Source: Macrobrachium rosenbergii
Lineage: Eukaryota; Arthropoda; Malacostraca; Decapoda; Palaemonidae
Reading direction: 5' to 3'
Length of the DNA: 64,000 nucleotides
Assembly: GCF_040412425.1 (NCBI RefSeq)
Contig: NC_089744.1
Coordinates: 37,580,099 to 37,644,098, forward strand
The first letter of the stretch is position 1. The number at the start of each line of letters is the position of its first letter. Below are positions 1 through 10,570 of the stretch, one piece after another. A program made the translations under genes and the position numbers. The notes under the pieces are model-generated. The model made no database searches and was not told where the DNA came from. It worked only from the letters and a program-made list of their open reading frames with translations.

Positions 1-18
1 TCTTACTGGGCACAGACC

Positions 19-948
19 TCACTCCTCTTCCTCAGGACCCAGGATGTTCAATAAACCTTTAATAGCAAAGGAACGAGGCCATGGCTGTGAAGGATTCTCA
101 TTTTTTGCCAAGAAGCCAAGGGTAAGGGAACAGACTGCATCACCTTGAGAAAAACCTATCCTTCTGTCTAATGCATGCAGCTCACTCACTCTTCTCGCAG
201 TGGCTAGCGCAACCAGGAAAATAGTTTTCTTAGTCAGATCCTTCAACAATGATGAACTCATGGGTTCGAATCCTGAGTCAGACAGCCACTTGAGGACTAC
301 ATCTAATGACCAAGGGCATACCTCCTCCTTGTCAACCTTGGATGTGTCGAAAGACTTAATGAGATCTGAGATATCCTGGTTTGAAGAAATGTCTAAACCT
401 CTGTGTCTAAAGATTGAGCTAAGCATAGCTCTATATCCTTTTATTGTAGACGAAGAAAGACCCCTGGTGGATCTCAAGTAAAGAAGAAAGTCCGCCACTT
501 GAATTATAGTGCTCTTAGAAGAAGAGACGTTATTCTTCTTACACCAAAGTCTAAATACTGCCCATTTTGTCTGGTAGACCTTGTTAGTAGAATGTCGTCT
601 AATTTTAGAAATAGCTTCTGCCGCAGCTCTTGACAAGCCTTTCACTCGCAAGAGTTTGTGGATAGTCGAAACCCTGTCAGGGCCAGAGTGGATGTGTCCT
701 GATAAAATTTCCTGTAATGGGGTTGTCTGAGTAGACTTGGGAATGTTGGAAGAAGGCATGGGAAGTCTACTAGTAGTTCGAGAAGCTCCAGGAACCACTC
801 TTTCCTCGGCTAAAAGGGGGCTTTTAAAGTCATCCTGGCTCTTTGATGCAATTGGAGCTTCTTCAGAACCTCCCTCACCATCCCAAACACAGGGAAGGCA
901 TAAACATCCAGTCCCGACCAATTTTGCATCATCACATCTGTCGTCCAA
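19..948 (-). pseudogene. DIRS-like tyrosine recombinase, N-terminal part plus linker
   Basis: This is a 309-residue open frame. About residues 95-215 form a SAM-like core-binding region (motifs such as NKVYQTKWAVFRLWC and STIIQVADFLLYLR). It is followed by the start of the catalytic domain with the box I motif TARRVSELHAL, whose second arginine is the expected first catalytic residue. The frame stops after GPEEEE, just before the window edge, so the downstream His-x-x-Arg and tyrosine boxes are not seen. Its first ~45 residues overlap in another frame with a 75-residue linker (1037 to 810; motif NWSGLDVYAFPVFGMV) that normally joins RNase H to the recombinase in decapod DIRS-like elements. 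The linker family is from memory; the motif readings are direct. Confidence 0.8.
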
Positions 949-1058
949 GCTCGTTGGTCCGGAAACAGTGAGTAGAACAGGGGAAAACAGTGGTTTTTAG
1001 GTGTCGCGAACAAATCCACCATCAGTTCTTCCCACAACTTCCACAGGTCGGCGCATAC

Positions 1059-1636
1059 TCAATGGTCCAGAGTCCACCCTGTCAGGAGAATTCGTTTGTG
1101 ACGACTGAGTTCGTCTGCCAATATGCTGCACTTCCCTTGAACGAACCAAGTTAACAGCTGGTTCGGTTCTGCTCTGCCCAAAGAAGAAGACTCCTGGCAG
1201 TCTCGCAAAGGGAGAATGAGTGAGTCCCCCCTTGGAGTCTTACATAAGCTAAGGCTGTTGTGTTGTCTGCATGCACCATTATTACTTTGTTGTGTACTTC
1301 CCTTGCGAAATGCTGCAGTCTTAAATGGATGGCTTTCAGTTCTTTGATGTTTATATGCAGAGCCTTCTCTTGCTGGGACCAAACTCCCAAAACTTCTTTT
1401 CCCACCAGAAGAGCTCCCCAACCTATGTCCGACGTGTCAGAGTAGTAGTCTAGGTCGGGGTTCACTACCGAAAGAGACTGTCCCTCCAAAAGTCTGCTTG
1501 CGTCATTCCACCAGTGCAGGTCCTCCTTTATCTCTTGCATTACTGGGAAGATGCATAAGTCCTGATTTATCCTGCGATTCCAAATGACTCTTAAAAAGAA
1601 TTGTAGAGGTCTCATATGCAGCCTTCCCAACCTCAC
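1059..1636 (-). pseudogene. DIRS-like RNase H domain with frameshift
   Basis: The translation shows the RNase H acidic residues in order: Asp in YYSDTSDIGWGALL, Glu in NIKELKAIHLRL, and Asp in HADNTTALAYV. The main frame ends at 1151. The downstream motif FVQGKCSILADELSRHKR continues in another frame (to 1059), so there is a frameshift near 1170. The domain is in the same frame as the RT segment but separated from it by four TGA codons between 1768 and 1640. Confidence 0.8.
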
Positions 1637-1768
1637 AAACCGTTCAATCGACGAGAGTGCTCAGGAGACTCACCCATTGAGTGCCTGAACACTTCAGAAG
1701 GGAAAGGAAAAGGCTGACTCTTGAGGTAGGCTTCTATCCTTCTGGGGAAGGGAGAAGCCTGAAAATTC

Positions 1769-2320
1769 TCAGTCGATCTTCATCCCCAAATATAGAATCT
1801 GCTGAGAAGTCAGTTGGGATTTTTGAAGGTTTAACAGCAAACCTAGATCCTGGGTCAAAAGTAATGTCCTTTGAAGGTCCTCCATGCATCTGTCTCTCGT
1901 GGGTGAGCGTATTAACCAATCGTCCAAATATAGGGAAATGTTCACTCCCAGGAAGTGAAGCCAATTGGCCAATGGGGCGAGAACTCGGGTGAACACCTGT
2001 GGTGCTGTTGACAGGCCGAAACATAGCACTCGAAACTGGAAAACTTGATTCCCATGAACGAATCTCAGGTACTTTCTTGAGTCTTGTTGGATGGGAATGT
2101 GGAAGTAAGCATCTTTCATATCGAGAGAAATCATCCAGTCCCCTCGACAAATGGATGATAGGACAGACTAGACTGTTTCCATATGAAACTTCATTTTCTT
2201 TACGTAGACGTTCAGAGCGCTCACATCAAGCACCGGTCTCCATCCTCCCGTGGCTTTTGATACTATAAAAAGCCTGTCGTAAAAACCCCTGGACTCGGTG
2301 TTCTCCACCACTTCTATCGG
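1769..2320 (-). pseudogene. DIRS-like reverse transcriptase domain
   Basis: In order, the translation shows a GGWRPVLDVSALN motif (near 2240), the motif A aspartate in MISLDMKDAYFHIPI (from 2134), the motif B sequence FGLSTAPQVFT, and the catalytic YLDDWLI of motif C. An in-frame TAG lies between the first motif and motif A. These motifs are typical of the DIRS/Ngaro RT family. No start codon is assigned because the element is truncated upstream. Confidence 0.85.
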
Positions 2321-2329
2321 CTACGACAG

Positions 2330-2735
2330 AAAGAGTAGATAATGACATCATTCATCCTCAGCCCAATAGCAGCCAAACTACCGATGATGTCAGCCGGCAT
2401 GACATCACGCAACGGCAGGCCAATGGGAACGCTGGAATGAATGATATTCCCAGGTTGCGAAGATCTGTCAGGATCGTGCTTTGCCGCAGAAATTTGGCTT
2501 GAAGTTCGCCGACTGCAACCAATCAGAATTCGCCGTCCGTGACGCCCCACTGAAGCCCGTGTATAAGCTCAGAAGGACCTATGCAATCTGTCAGTCCTCT
2601 ACTAGCTCCCGCTGGAGAATGACAGAAGAGTCTGTCGAAACGTCGCAGCAACAATTGTATAGAACTAACTGTATAGAATATATAAAGAAGCAGAATCCAG
2701 ATTTTGACTTTTTCCCCATGAAATGACAAATATAG
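2330..2735 (+). repeat. Unclassified repeat with stem-loop near its end
   Basis: This unit of even base composition lies between DIRS A and an (ATT)n tract. No protein is recognised. At 2621-2636 the stem GACAGA/TCTGTC closes a four-base loop and is followed directly by GAAAC. CTGGAGA lies just upstream (2612-2618). This arrangement resembles a hammerhead-ribozyme core with one wrong core base. I take the region to be the end of a retroelement, by inference. Confidence 0.35.
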
Positions 2736-2844
2736 GCGAGCTGTTAGCACGCACCTCCACTGAAGAGAAGTCGAAATAAGGAAAATAGAAAAAGTCTTCT
2801 ACAAAATAAATGCAGCTGAAGCAGCAATAATATTCAATAGAACC

Positions 2845-2903
<59 letters not shown>
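2845..2903. repeat. (ATT)n microsatellite
   Basis: About 20 uninterrupted ATT units. Confidence 0.98.
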
Positions 2904-2904
<1 letters not shown>

Positions 2905-3063
2905 TGAAGAGTTTAACCAGACCACTTTATCATCTTATAATTTTTACCCTATCAAGGTAGTTTTACCATCCACTCCACAAATACTGTATATCACAAGCAG
3001 ACTGAAAATATGCATTAAGAAAATGGAGATCACTTGAAACATGACATTTTTATAATAAAATAG

Positions 3064-3375
3064 TTTTATACATAGTGTACTTACCAAGTAATTACTTAGC
3101 TATAGATTTCACTAGTGCGGCAAATCCTAAATTCAAAATATCGCGCCAGAGCTCTCATTGCATCGTAGGTGACAAGCCCCACTCCACCGCACAGGTTGGT
3201 TAGTAACGACACTTGTCGGAGGCATCATTATGATTTGACGATATGTCCAAAAGAGGGGAGGAGGGAGGGTTCTGATTCAGTAATTAGTTGGTAAGTATAT
3301 ATTTTGTTATAAAAATGTTATTTTTATATAAGTAACTTACCAATAATTACTTAACTGAATCCCACATTGAAAAGG
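3064..3375. repeat. Terminal-repeat-like block, left
   Basis: Positions 3075-3245 match the reverse complement of 13110-13275 with few differences (shared landmarks AAGTAATTACTTAGCTATAG and AACGACACTTGTC). Positions 3280-3365 form a separate palindrome around TATAAAAATGTTATTTTTATA, whose arms carry the same ACTTACCAA-type end motif. So at least two element ends meet here head to head. DIRS-type elements are known to have inverted terminal repeats. Confidence 0.6.
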
Positions 3376-3379
3376 GAGG

Positions 3380-4235
3380 TGGGATGAATGGACATATTCT
3401 ATTTCAAAACATTAAGCGTGATAATGACTTCGAAATACAAAAGGACGGCCACCACTGAGAGCAATGCTTGTCATTACCATGCTTGGTTAGAGCGCTACTG
3501 CAGTTGAATACTGCCTCTAGTTGGTGCTCATCTTAACCTGTAGTGGCGCAGCGGTTGAGCCAAGGGTCGCCTCTACATCAGTGGAAGTCTTGCAGCAGAA
3601 GATATGCCTGATCGCTGACAAGACGTATAAGAAATGAATGCCCTTGCCCTGGGCACAGTACCAATAATTCTAAAAACCAGATAACACTTGTCACCTACAC
3701 CGATCACAAAGTCACTACCTAATCGTAAGACTGGTGGGCACTCCAGGTACCATGTACCCCCAGGATCCCCAAGACTCGACACCCTACGTCAGGGAGAAGA
3801 GATAAAAGAGAGAAAGAATCTCTTCTATACTTTGTTTCCCAAAGCATGCTAGCCACTAAAATGGCCCTAGGGTCCTGCAATTTCAAACACTATTTCAACT
3901 TCATTTAAGTAGCAAGATGCGAATATCCACTTATACCTCCAAGAGGTAGATCGAACAACGGTCAATAGGGTTAAAAAAAATGCTTGAATGCGAGAGGGAG
4001 GGCACGACTGCTCGAACTTCATGCACTTTCACTCTGAACTTCAGGCAAAGTGTCCCTCTGGATCCGAGAATGTGCCTTCGAGAACAGGTCCCCTAAGATG
4101 AATGATAGGACATTCTTCAGAAGAGTGTGAGAAGAATTCTCGACAGGACACCCAAGGTAGTTAGAAGGTCCTCTGAATTTTCATGGTACCTTGCAGAAAA
4201 TACCTTAAGTCTCTGACTGGGCAAAGAGCCCTTTG
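3380..4235. other. Noncoding 3' part of DIRS-like element B
   Basis: No convincing reading frame, tandem repeat or RNA gene is seen here. By position it lies between the terminal block and the recombinase relic. Confidence 0.35.
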
Positions 4236-4239
4236 CTCA

Positions 4240-4740
4240 TCCTCCAGGCCCCGGATTCCACTAAATTTTTAAAAATGAAAGGAGCGGGGCCAGGTCTTGG
4301 GTGGATCCTCATTCTTGGCTAGGAAAGACCCAAAGTGAAAAAACAGACTGTGAATCTTTGGGAGAAGTCTACGCTTTTGCCAATAACTTGAAGTTGCAAA
4401 CTAGTTTGGCAAACGTGAAAGCTACGAGGAAGAATGTCTTTCGAGTGAGGATCTTGAGGTAATAATAACAGATCCATGAGTCCCTTTTATCACAACATCT
4501 AAATTCTATGAAACCAGATCGGACTTCTTTGTTTTGAAGTGTAAAATGGTTTGACAAGGTCCTAAGATCCTGGTTTGGTCACAGGTACCTACTTCTGTGC
4601 TTAAAACTGAGATAAACTTCACATGGTATCCTTTAATGGAGGAAGCGGAGAGACTTCTAAAGGTCCTCAACTAGAGGAGGAAGTCAGTATTTAAGTTAAA
4701 GATGTCTTGGATTACAAGACATGATGTCTTAGACACCATC
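4240..4740 (-). pseudogene. Decayed tyrosine-recombinase relic of DIRS B
   Basis: The minus-strand reading contains TRKTFFLVAFTFAKLVCNFKLL (4557 to 4369 frame), which lines up with LTKKTIFLVALATARRVSELHAL of DIRS A. The nucleotide text around it (Phe-Ala-Lys, glycine-rich and Pro-rich stretches, 4250-4350) also parallels 30-130. The box I arginine pair is lost and several stops are present. Confidence 0.6.
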
Positions 4741-4782
4741 AATGAAAACACTGTACTGTAGTTAATTGATAGCCGTCACAGG

Positions 4783-4795
4783 AAGATCTGGGAAC
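4783..4795 (+). repeat. Left target-site duplication of the RTE LINE
   Basis: AAGATCTGGGAAC occurs here and again, identically, at 8717-8729. The two copies bracket the LINE exactly. Confidence 0.85.
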
Positions 4796-5083
4796 TAACC
4801 CAGCCAGTGGGAAGACAAGCCAGTCTAACTTGCTGCCGGTCTCAAGCCCGTATAAATGGGGAGAGGTGCTGCCTGGTCTAGCCAACCGAGTATGAAAACA
4901 GTGGCAAAAACTAAATAATGATTCTCAAGTCAATGACGGAATGCAATAGGGATAGGGTGTACTCCGTAAGCAACGGGCTGCAGTATCCCGACAGCAGTGA
5001 GAAATATGCAAAGGGTACCGCAGAAGCCATGACTGCAGCTAAAGAAGTTAGTGAGGAAGAAGGACTGGAAAAAAAAAGGAAAG

Positions 5084-5865
5084 ATGAGAACTGGAAATTG
5101 GAATGTTGGTAGACTTACAGGAAAGGGAAGAGAGTTGGTTGATGTCATGCAGAGAAGGAAAATTATGATTCTATGTATACAAGAGACTAAACGGAAGGGG
5201 AAAAGTGCAAGACAGCTTGGAGAAGGATATACAGTTACTACACAGGGGAAGATACAAGGAGAAATGGGGCAGGAATTATTCTCCATTCAGATCTGCAAGA
5301 GAATGTCACAGAGGTCCAGCATATCAGTGACAGGCTTATGGGATTAAAGTTTGTGAAAGATAAGAGAGTATGGTATATCATCTTGGAATACATCCCTCAA
5401 CAAGGGTGTAGTGAAGAGGAGAAGGAATTCAGAGGGAAATTAGAAGAATATATAGAAAGAGTTCCAAGAAGTGAGCTATTAAGTGTTATTTGGAGACATG
5501 AATGCCCAAGTAGGTGAGAGTTCTGATAACTTTGAAGGAGCATATGGAGGAAGAGGTTTTGGAAGAAGAAACCAGGAAGGTGACAGATTGTTGAAATTAG
5601 CAGAAGCTATGAATCTGGTAGTCATGAATACACAGTTTGAGAAAAGGAGAAGTCATCTGGTAACATAAACAAGTGGACAAAATGAGACACAAATTGATTA
5701 TGTTTTGGTTAGGAAGGAAGACAAGAAAATCATTATGGATTGTCTGGCTATTCCAAATGAATCTGTTGTAGCTAAACATAAACTGGTAATAGCAGATTTT
5801 AGGTTGAAAGCAGTAAGGAAAAGAAAAGTCCCAGCCAGGAATAGGAGGACCAAAACTTGGAAGCT
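5084..5865 (+). pseudogene. RTE endonuclease domain, frameshifted
   Basis: Fragments in several frames read NWNVGRLTGKGRELVDV and CIQETK (the Asn and Glu metal-site motifs), then FGDMNAQVGE (near 5495), QIDYVLVR (near 5692) and KHKLVIADFRLK (near 5775). These appear in the order expected for the apurinic-type endonuclease of RTE elements, which nicks the target before reverse transcription. At least three frame changes separate the pieces. Confidence 0.8.
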
Positions 5866-5900
5866 GAAGGGGAGAGAAGGCAAGAGAGTTCAGAAGTAAA

Positions 5901-6462
5901 GTGGAAAGAGCCAGAGAAGAGAGATATGTAAATGGAATGTCAGAATCGCCTAAAGAGATATGGGATTATATGAAAGGGATTGTGGTTCCAGCAGCAGCAG
6001 AGGTATGTGGGATTACACGTGGTAAGCAGCAACAGGAAAGAGAAGCATGGTGGTGGAATCAAGAGGTTCAAACAGCTGTGAAGGAAATAATTAGCCAGAA
6101 AAGGGTGGGAAGAAGATAACAACTACCAAACAAGAGAGGGGTATAGACAAACAAAGAGGGAAACAGAGAGAAAGGTAGCGATTGCAAAGAGAGAAGCCAT
6201 GGGAGAGTGGTATGAGAAAATGGGAACACCAGAGGGAGAAAAGATAATCTACAGAATTGCAGAAGCGAGAAGAAAAGACAGGCAGGATGTAGGAGAGGTA
6301 GGAATTATTAAAGATGAAAATGGAAATTTCTTAACTGAGGAAGAAGAGGTCAAGAGAAGATGGAAAGAATATTTTTCACAACTATTAATGACTGAGAATG
6401 AGTGTGAAGAACTGGAAAATGTTCCTCCAGTAGAAGAGAGAATGAAGTCGAGAATGCTATAA
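5901..6462 (+). pseudogene. RTE linker between endonuclease and RT
   Basis: Two open pieces read EAWWWNQEVQTAVKE (5901-6119) and a following segment with GIIKDENGNFLTEEEEVKRR and WKEYFSQLL (6199-6462). Both are standard RTE pre-RT signatures. A stop and a frame change lie between them near 6120. Confidence 0.75.
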
Positions 6463-6469
6463 AGAAAGG

Positions 6470-7239
6470 AAAAGTAAATAAAACTGCAGGACTGCAGGAA
6501 AGTCAGAGGTAACAATAGAAATGATTAAAGCATTGGGAAATCTAGGTAAAGAGTGGGTGCACTCACTATTGGAAAAGATTGTTGAATGATTAAAATGTAT
6601 AAACAAAAAGGACATGTTAAACTGTGGGAACTACAGAGGAATAAAGCTTTTGGAGCATGTATTCAAGATACTGGAAAGAATAGTAGAAGGGAGGTTGAGA
6701 TAGATGATAGATATACATGAGCAGCAGTTTGGGTTTATAAAAGGAAAGAGCACAGTGGATGCTATTTTTATAGTAAGACAAGTCCAAAAGAAATATTTAG
6801 AAGGAAACATGAAAGTTACATGTGTTTTGTGGATCTTGAAAAGGCATATGACAGGGTACCAAGACGAGTAGTTTATTGGTGCTTGAGAAAGAGAGGAGTA
6901 CCAGAGAAGTTGGTAAGGTTAGTGAGGACAATGTATGAGGGGGCAAGAACCAGTGTACAGACAAAATATGGGGAGACTGAGGCATTCCCTGTGGAGGTTG
7001 GCCTCCATCAGGGATCAGCTCTGAGTCCATTCTTGTTCCTCATTGTTATAGACTGTTTGACATCAGAATTAAAGGAAAACGAAGAACTATGGGAACTGAT
7101 GTTTGCTGGTGATTTAGTCATTATAGCAGACACAGAAGAAGAACTTCAGGAACAGTTTTTAGCATGCAAAGGAGCCCTGGAAAAGAAAGGATTGAAGGAG
7201 AACATTGGAAAGACAAAACTAATGATTAGTAGTAAATAA
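6470..7239 (+). pseudogene. RTE reverse transcriptase domain
   Basis: An intact stretch of 139 residues (6820-7239) contains motif A (FVDLEKAYDRVPR), motif B (VGLHQGSALSPFLF) and a motif C that reads FAGDLVIIAD where YADD or FADD is expected, so the first catalytic aspartate of the pair is changed to glycine. Upstream, 6620-6790 shows NYRGIKLLEH and QQFGFIKGKSTVDAIF in broken frames. The substitution alone would abolish polymerase activity. Confidence 0.82.
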
Positions 7240-7363
7240 TGACATGAAGAAGTAAACAATCAAGTGGAAGATGGTACAGTGCTAAAACAGAACACTGGGT
7301 TTAACTAATTGGGATCAATAATAGCACAGGAGGGAGGTACTGAGAAAGCAGTAAGACAGAGAA

Positions 7364-7367
7364 TTAA
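7364..7367 (+). repeat. TTAA target duplication, left
   Basis: TTAA directly abuts the terminal inverted repeat CCCTTAAGGGAC. The matching TTAA is at 8180-8183. Confidence 0.85.
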
Positions 7368-8179
7368 CCCTTAAGGGACAGATTGAGCCTCACTGTGAAG
7401 TACGACAGGATTGGAGAGATGGACGGATTGAGCCTGAGTGTGAAACAATATTACACACCACTGATATGGTAAGAATGAGGCGAGAGACAGGTACCAATAC
7501 TTCTATATGCTATAAATTCACTAATAGCAACTTTTATACTGACCTGAGAGTCGTACCAGTGTTGCCACAGACGTCTTTCCAGCCATCAGTGATGCTTCTG
7601 ACTTGAAGGGGAAAAGTACTGCATACCTCTCTCACGAGTCTTTTTGTAAATTTGCTTGTAAATATACGAAGGGGTTGCTGTTGTTTTTGTTTTTTGTCTT
7701 TTACGATAGCATGTCGGTTGTAAATGTAATTTTACAAAGAAAATTTCAAATAAATATTAGAAAAAGCAAGTAAAAGTAAAAAAAAAGTTACTAAATCTTC
7801 CTTCTCGTAAATTTACGTGAATATTTTTCAACAAATATGCAAAAAACTTGTTACTGCTTTTATTTCTATCTGTTTTGATACTGTGTGAGCAGTAACAATA
7901 ATTCTACAAAATACATTAAATTTATTTATTAGAAAAAAACATATATAAGTTGGTAAAATTTACGACTGTCTTGTAAATGAGGCCCCACAAGGGTTGTAAA
8001 TAGTCATTTTCAACTTCTCGTGGAAGGTAGGGAAAGTGTTTTAGAATTTTTTTATTTATACAGTGTAAATGTACGTGTCATTCTCTTTCCATTGATGTGA
8101 TTTTTTTTTATTTTGCAGACCTCAAAGTTTCCCCGGTCTGGGGTGCTGCACTTTGATAAATTATGCCGTCCCTTAAGGG
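7368..8179. mobile_element. piggyBac-like MITE (812 bp) inserted in the RTE LINE
   Basis: Both ends carry the 12-bp perfect inverted repeat CCCTTAAGGGAC, flanked by TTAA on each side; TTAA duplication and CCC-type ends are the signature of the piggyBac superfamily. Removing the element and one TTAA rejoins the LINE frame as AVRQRI-KEAWRKRKEVTG with no base lost or gained. No transposase frame is present inside, so it is nonautonomous. The interior is AT-rich, with a local direct repeat GGATTGAGCCT near the left end. Confidence 0.88.
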
Positions 8180-8183
8180 TTAA
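8180..8183 (+). repeat. TTAA target duplication, right
   Basis: Partner of the TTAA at 7364-7367. Confidence 0.85.
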
Positions 8184-8712
8184 AGAAGCATGGCGAAAAA
8201 GGAAGGAAGTAACTGGAGTTGTTTTAGACAAGAAAATGCTATTAAGGATCAAAATGAAAATTTATAAGACAGTTATCAGGCCTGTACTATCATATGGGGC
8301 AGAAAGTTGGGCACTTAAAGAGGAAAGAGGAGGGACTGTTGGAAAGAACTGACATGAGGATGGTGAGATGGATTGCTGGAATATCACTACTGGAACAGAG
8401 GGAGAGTCAAGATATAAGAATATGTGGTATATGTAATGTAAAGGAGAAGACTAGGGAAGCTCATCTAAGATAATATGGCCATGCAATAAGCAGAGAGAAG
8501 GTGGAATCAATCAAGAGAGCTAAGAACATGCCAGTGATGGGGGGGAGGAGTGTGCGGCGTCAGCAGAGCAGATGGATGGATGTGGTTAGGAGGGATATGG
8601 GTTAGGTGGGACTGGGGGAAGCAGATGCAGGGAATAGAAATAGATGGAGAAACTTAGACTCAAGCGGCCAACCCTGCTATACAGTGGGATTAATAAGGTC
8701 GAAAGAAGAAGA
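8184..8712 (+). pseudogene. RTE C-terminal region
   Basis: It continues the LINE after the MITE. KEAWRKRKEVTGVVLDKKM, IYKTVIRPVLSYGAESWALK and, in later frames, WMDVVRRDMG and EADAGNRNRWRNL appear in the order usual for RTE polyproteins. Stops and frameshifts break it after about 8345. The element ends in an A/G-rich tail before the target duplication. Confidence 0.78.
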
Positions 8713-8716
8713 CAGA

Positions 8717-8729
8717 AAGATCTGGGAAC
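8717..8729 (+). repeat. Right target-site duplication of the RTE LINE
   Basis: AAGATCTGGGAAC, identical to 4783-4795. Confidence 0.85.
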
Positions 8730-8979
8730 CCCTCCTTCATTGGCCCAGCGGAGCTACGAGGGTCATCGACATGTTGGGGTGTGGTAAGAAATTTCTTCAG
8801 GAGAGAGGATACTTCTTCTGAAACAAAGGGCGATCCTTCTCTGATCGTTTTGAGAAGTTCGTCAAACCAATGGGAGAGGTTATTAAGGGAGGGTTCTCCA
8901 TGCAGGCATGCAGGGGATGTAGTAGGCCCCATTTAGAATTTGAGAATCCACTAGTCTGCCCCCTGCTATAATTAAACTG

Positions 8980-9290
8980 AATTAAATATAGAATTTAGGC
9001 CAAAGGCCAAACACTGGGACCTGTAAGGCTATTAAGTGCGCTGAAAGAGAAATTGACAGTAAAAGGTTTGAAAGATGTAACAAGAGGAAAACCTTGCAGT
9101 TGCACTATGACTCAATTGTTAGGAGAGGGTGGAAAGTAAGATGGAAGGAAGAGAATATGAAAGAGGTACAGTACTAGGAACGAAAAGGGTTGCAGCTAGG
9201 GGCCAAAGGCACGCTGCAAAGAACCTTAAGTAATGCCAACCGTGCACCACATGAGGTGCACTGATAGCACTACCCCCCTACAGGGGTTAT
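8980..9290 (+). repeat. SINE-like repeat, copy 1
   Basis: About 300 bp beginning AGAATTTAGGCCAAAGGCCA and ending in a GCACTACCCCCCTAC-type tail. Shared landmarks are GGAGGAAAACCTCGCAGTTG-like and CTGCAAAGAACCTTAAGTAA. It lies within the gag relic. Confidence 0.85.
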
Positions 9291-10486
9291 CCCATTTCTC
9301 CCACAAACAGAGAAGTCTGGTTAAAACCAGGGCATGAAAGACTCTTATCTCACATGTAAATTGCAACTAAGGCTTGCTTCCACAAAAGGAATACTGTTGC
9401 AAAGGAGAAGCCATCTGGATCAGAATGGCGACAAAGAACTCTTTGGGTGCCTGGTAGGCCGAGTTAAGAGGTCTTGCGTGGATTCCTGAAAAAGTCCGAA
9501 ACAATCTCTTTCATAATCGTTATGAACAAGGGGGGGTGAAGTGAGTTCATGGGCGAATTCACAATGCCGACTTCTAAGACTACGTAACTCCTCTGACGAT
9601 AAAGGAGCACTAAATTTTTCTTTCCAAAACTCTGAAAGAGAAAAGGTTTGTGAGTTCCAAACAGCTATCTCTGATGTCTCCGTCCGTGCATTAAAGCACA
9701 CTGAACAAGAAAGCCTGAAAGTGCAGTCCTAAAAACCTGAGGTCTTCTATGTTCTTCGCTAAGGTGTTCTACGTTCTTCGCTAGAGCTCCTACCATCCAA
9801 TGTAGGAAGCTGAAGTTCAAAAAACTATGAAGAAGTTCTTAAGAAGGTGGACAAAAAGAACCTAATTTCGTCGGAGCGAAATCCAAACTATGAGAAGAGT
9901 CAATGAGGCCGGAGAATCCCCCCCTTGGAAGATCACTACTCCCCACGGGGGAACCTCCCCAGTGACGAGCGAGAGGTATCCTGTAGTCCCCCCTTAGCAG
10001 AGAAGAGGGAGGAAGCAAAAGTAGTCATGCCATTTCTCTCTTAGAAATGAGCCAGTCTTGGATTTCCTTATGCACTTTCTTGCTTAGGGAGCCAGGAACT
10101 AACTCCTGGGTGGCTCTTCTTCAGGAAAGAGGAAACAGGATGGGCCGGGGTAACTGTAGTGAAAAACAGGGATGGAAATTTCGCCAACAGGAGCAAGGAA
10201 GCACTTCCTACACTAAAGGAGCAAATCTTGATTAATCTCCTCTTCATTCTCGACAGTATTGGAGACAAGGATGCACCCTGGGGAGGGTTTGAGGTGGGAG
10301 CTTTTTTAATTAATTTTTTTTATCTCAGAAAGCTGTAAGTGTGATGGACGCCAAGAGGGGTCTGGGCTGTTGCCCCCATTAGGGGCGCTGGGTGCTTAAG
10401 AGCGGAAGAGGGATGACAAAGAGTTGACTCCAGACTAGGGATCCGTGGCACCGGGTGCTCAGAAACCGGTGAAGGGAGCACTGGAG

Positions 10487-10570
10487 CTGGATCTGGGATC
10501 CTGGGAGCAAGAGCTGGATCTGGGATCCTGGGAGCAAGAGCTGGATCTGGGATCCTGGGAGCAGGCGCTG
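10487..10570. repeat. 27-bp minisatellite, 3 copies
   Basis: The unit GAGCTGGATCTGGGATCCTG plus GGAGCAA is repeated three times almost perfectly. On the gag strand it encodes the repeated peptide SQDPRSSSC. Confidence 0.9.

Larger units (their letters stand above)
1..2325 (-). mobile_element. DIRS-like retrotransposon A, 5'-truncated, runs off the window
   Basis: Read on the minus strand, the order is reverse transcriptase (about 2320 to 1769), RNase H (1636 to about 1060), a linker (1037 to 810) and the N-terminal part of a tyrosine recombinase (948 to 19). RT-RNase H-tyrosine recombinase is the known order of DIRS-type elements, which integrate by recombinase rather than by a DDE integrase. 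No gag is found upstream: homology stops near 2325, where a different repeat begins. The 3' end lies outside the window. Several in-frame stops and at least one frameshift make it inactive. Confidence 0.85.
4796..8716 (+). mobile_element. RTE-type non-LTR retrotransposon (LINE), full-length but defective
   Basis: The plus strand reads a short 5' region, an AP-like endonuclease (about 5090-5860), a linker (5900-6460), reverse transcriptase (about 6480-7239) and a C-terminal region (8184-8700). The motifs fit the RTE clade: FVDLEKAYDRVPR, GLHQGSALSPFLF and YGAESWALK. A perfect 13-bp duplication flanks it. It is interrupted by an 812-bp TTAA-flanked element; without that, about 3.1 kb remains, which is a normal RTE length. 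Several frameshifts and stops make it inactive. Inserted in DIRS B. Confidence 0.88.

Noticed and set aside
8052..8252. 66-residue minus-strand frame across the MITE right end
   Set aside because: It spans the junction of the MITE and the LINE and is antisense to the LINE; no independent support.
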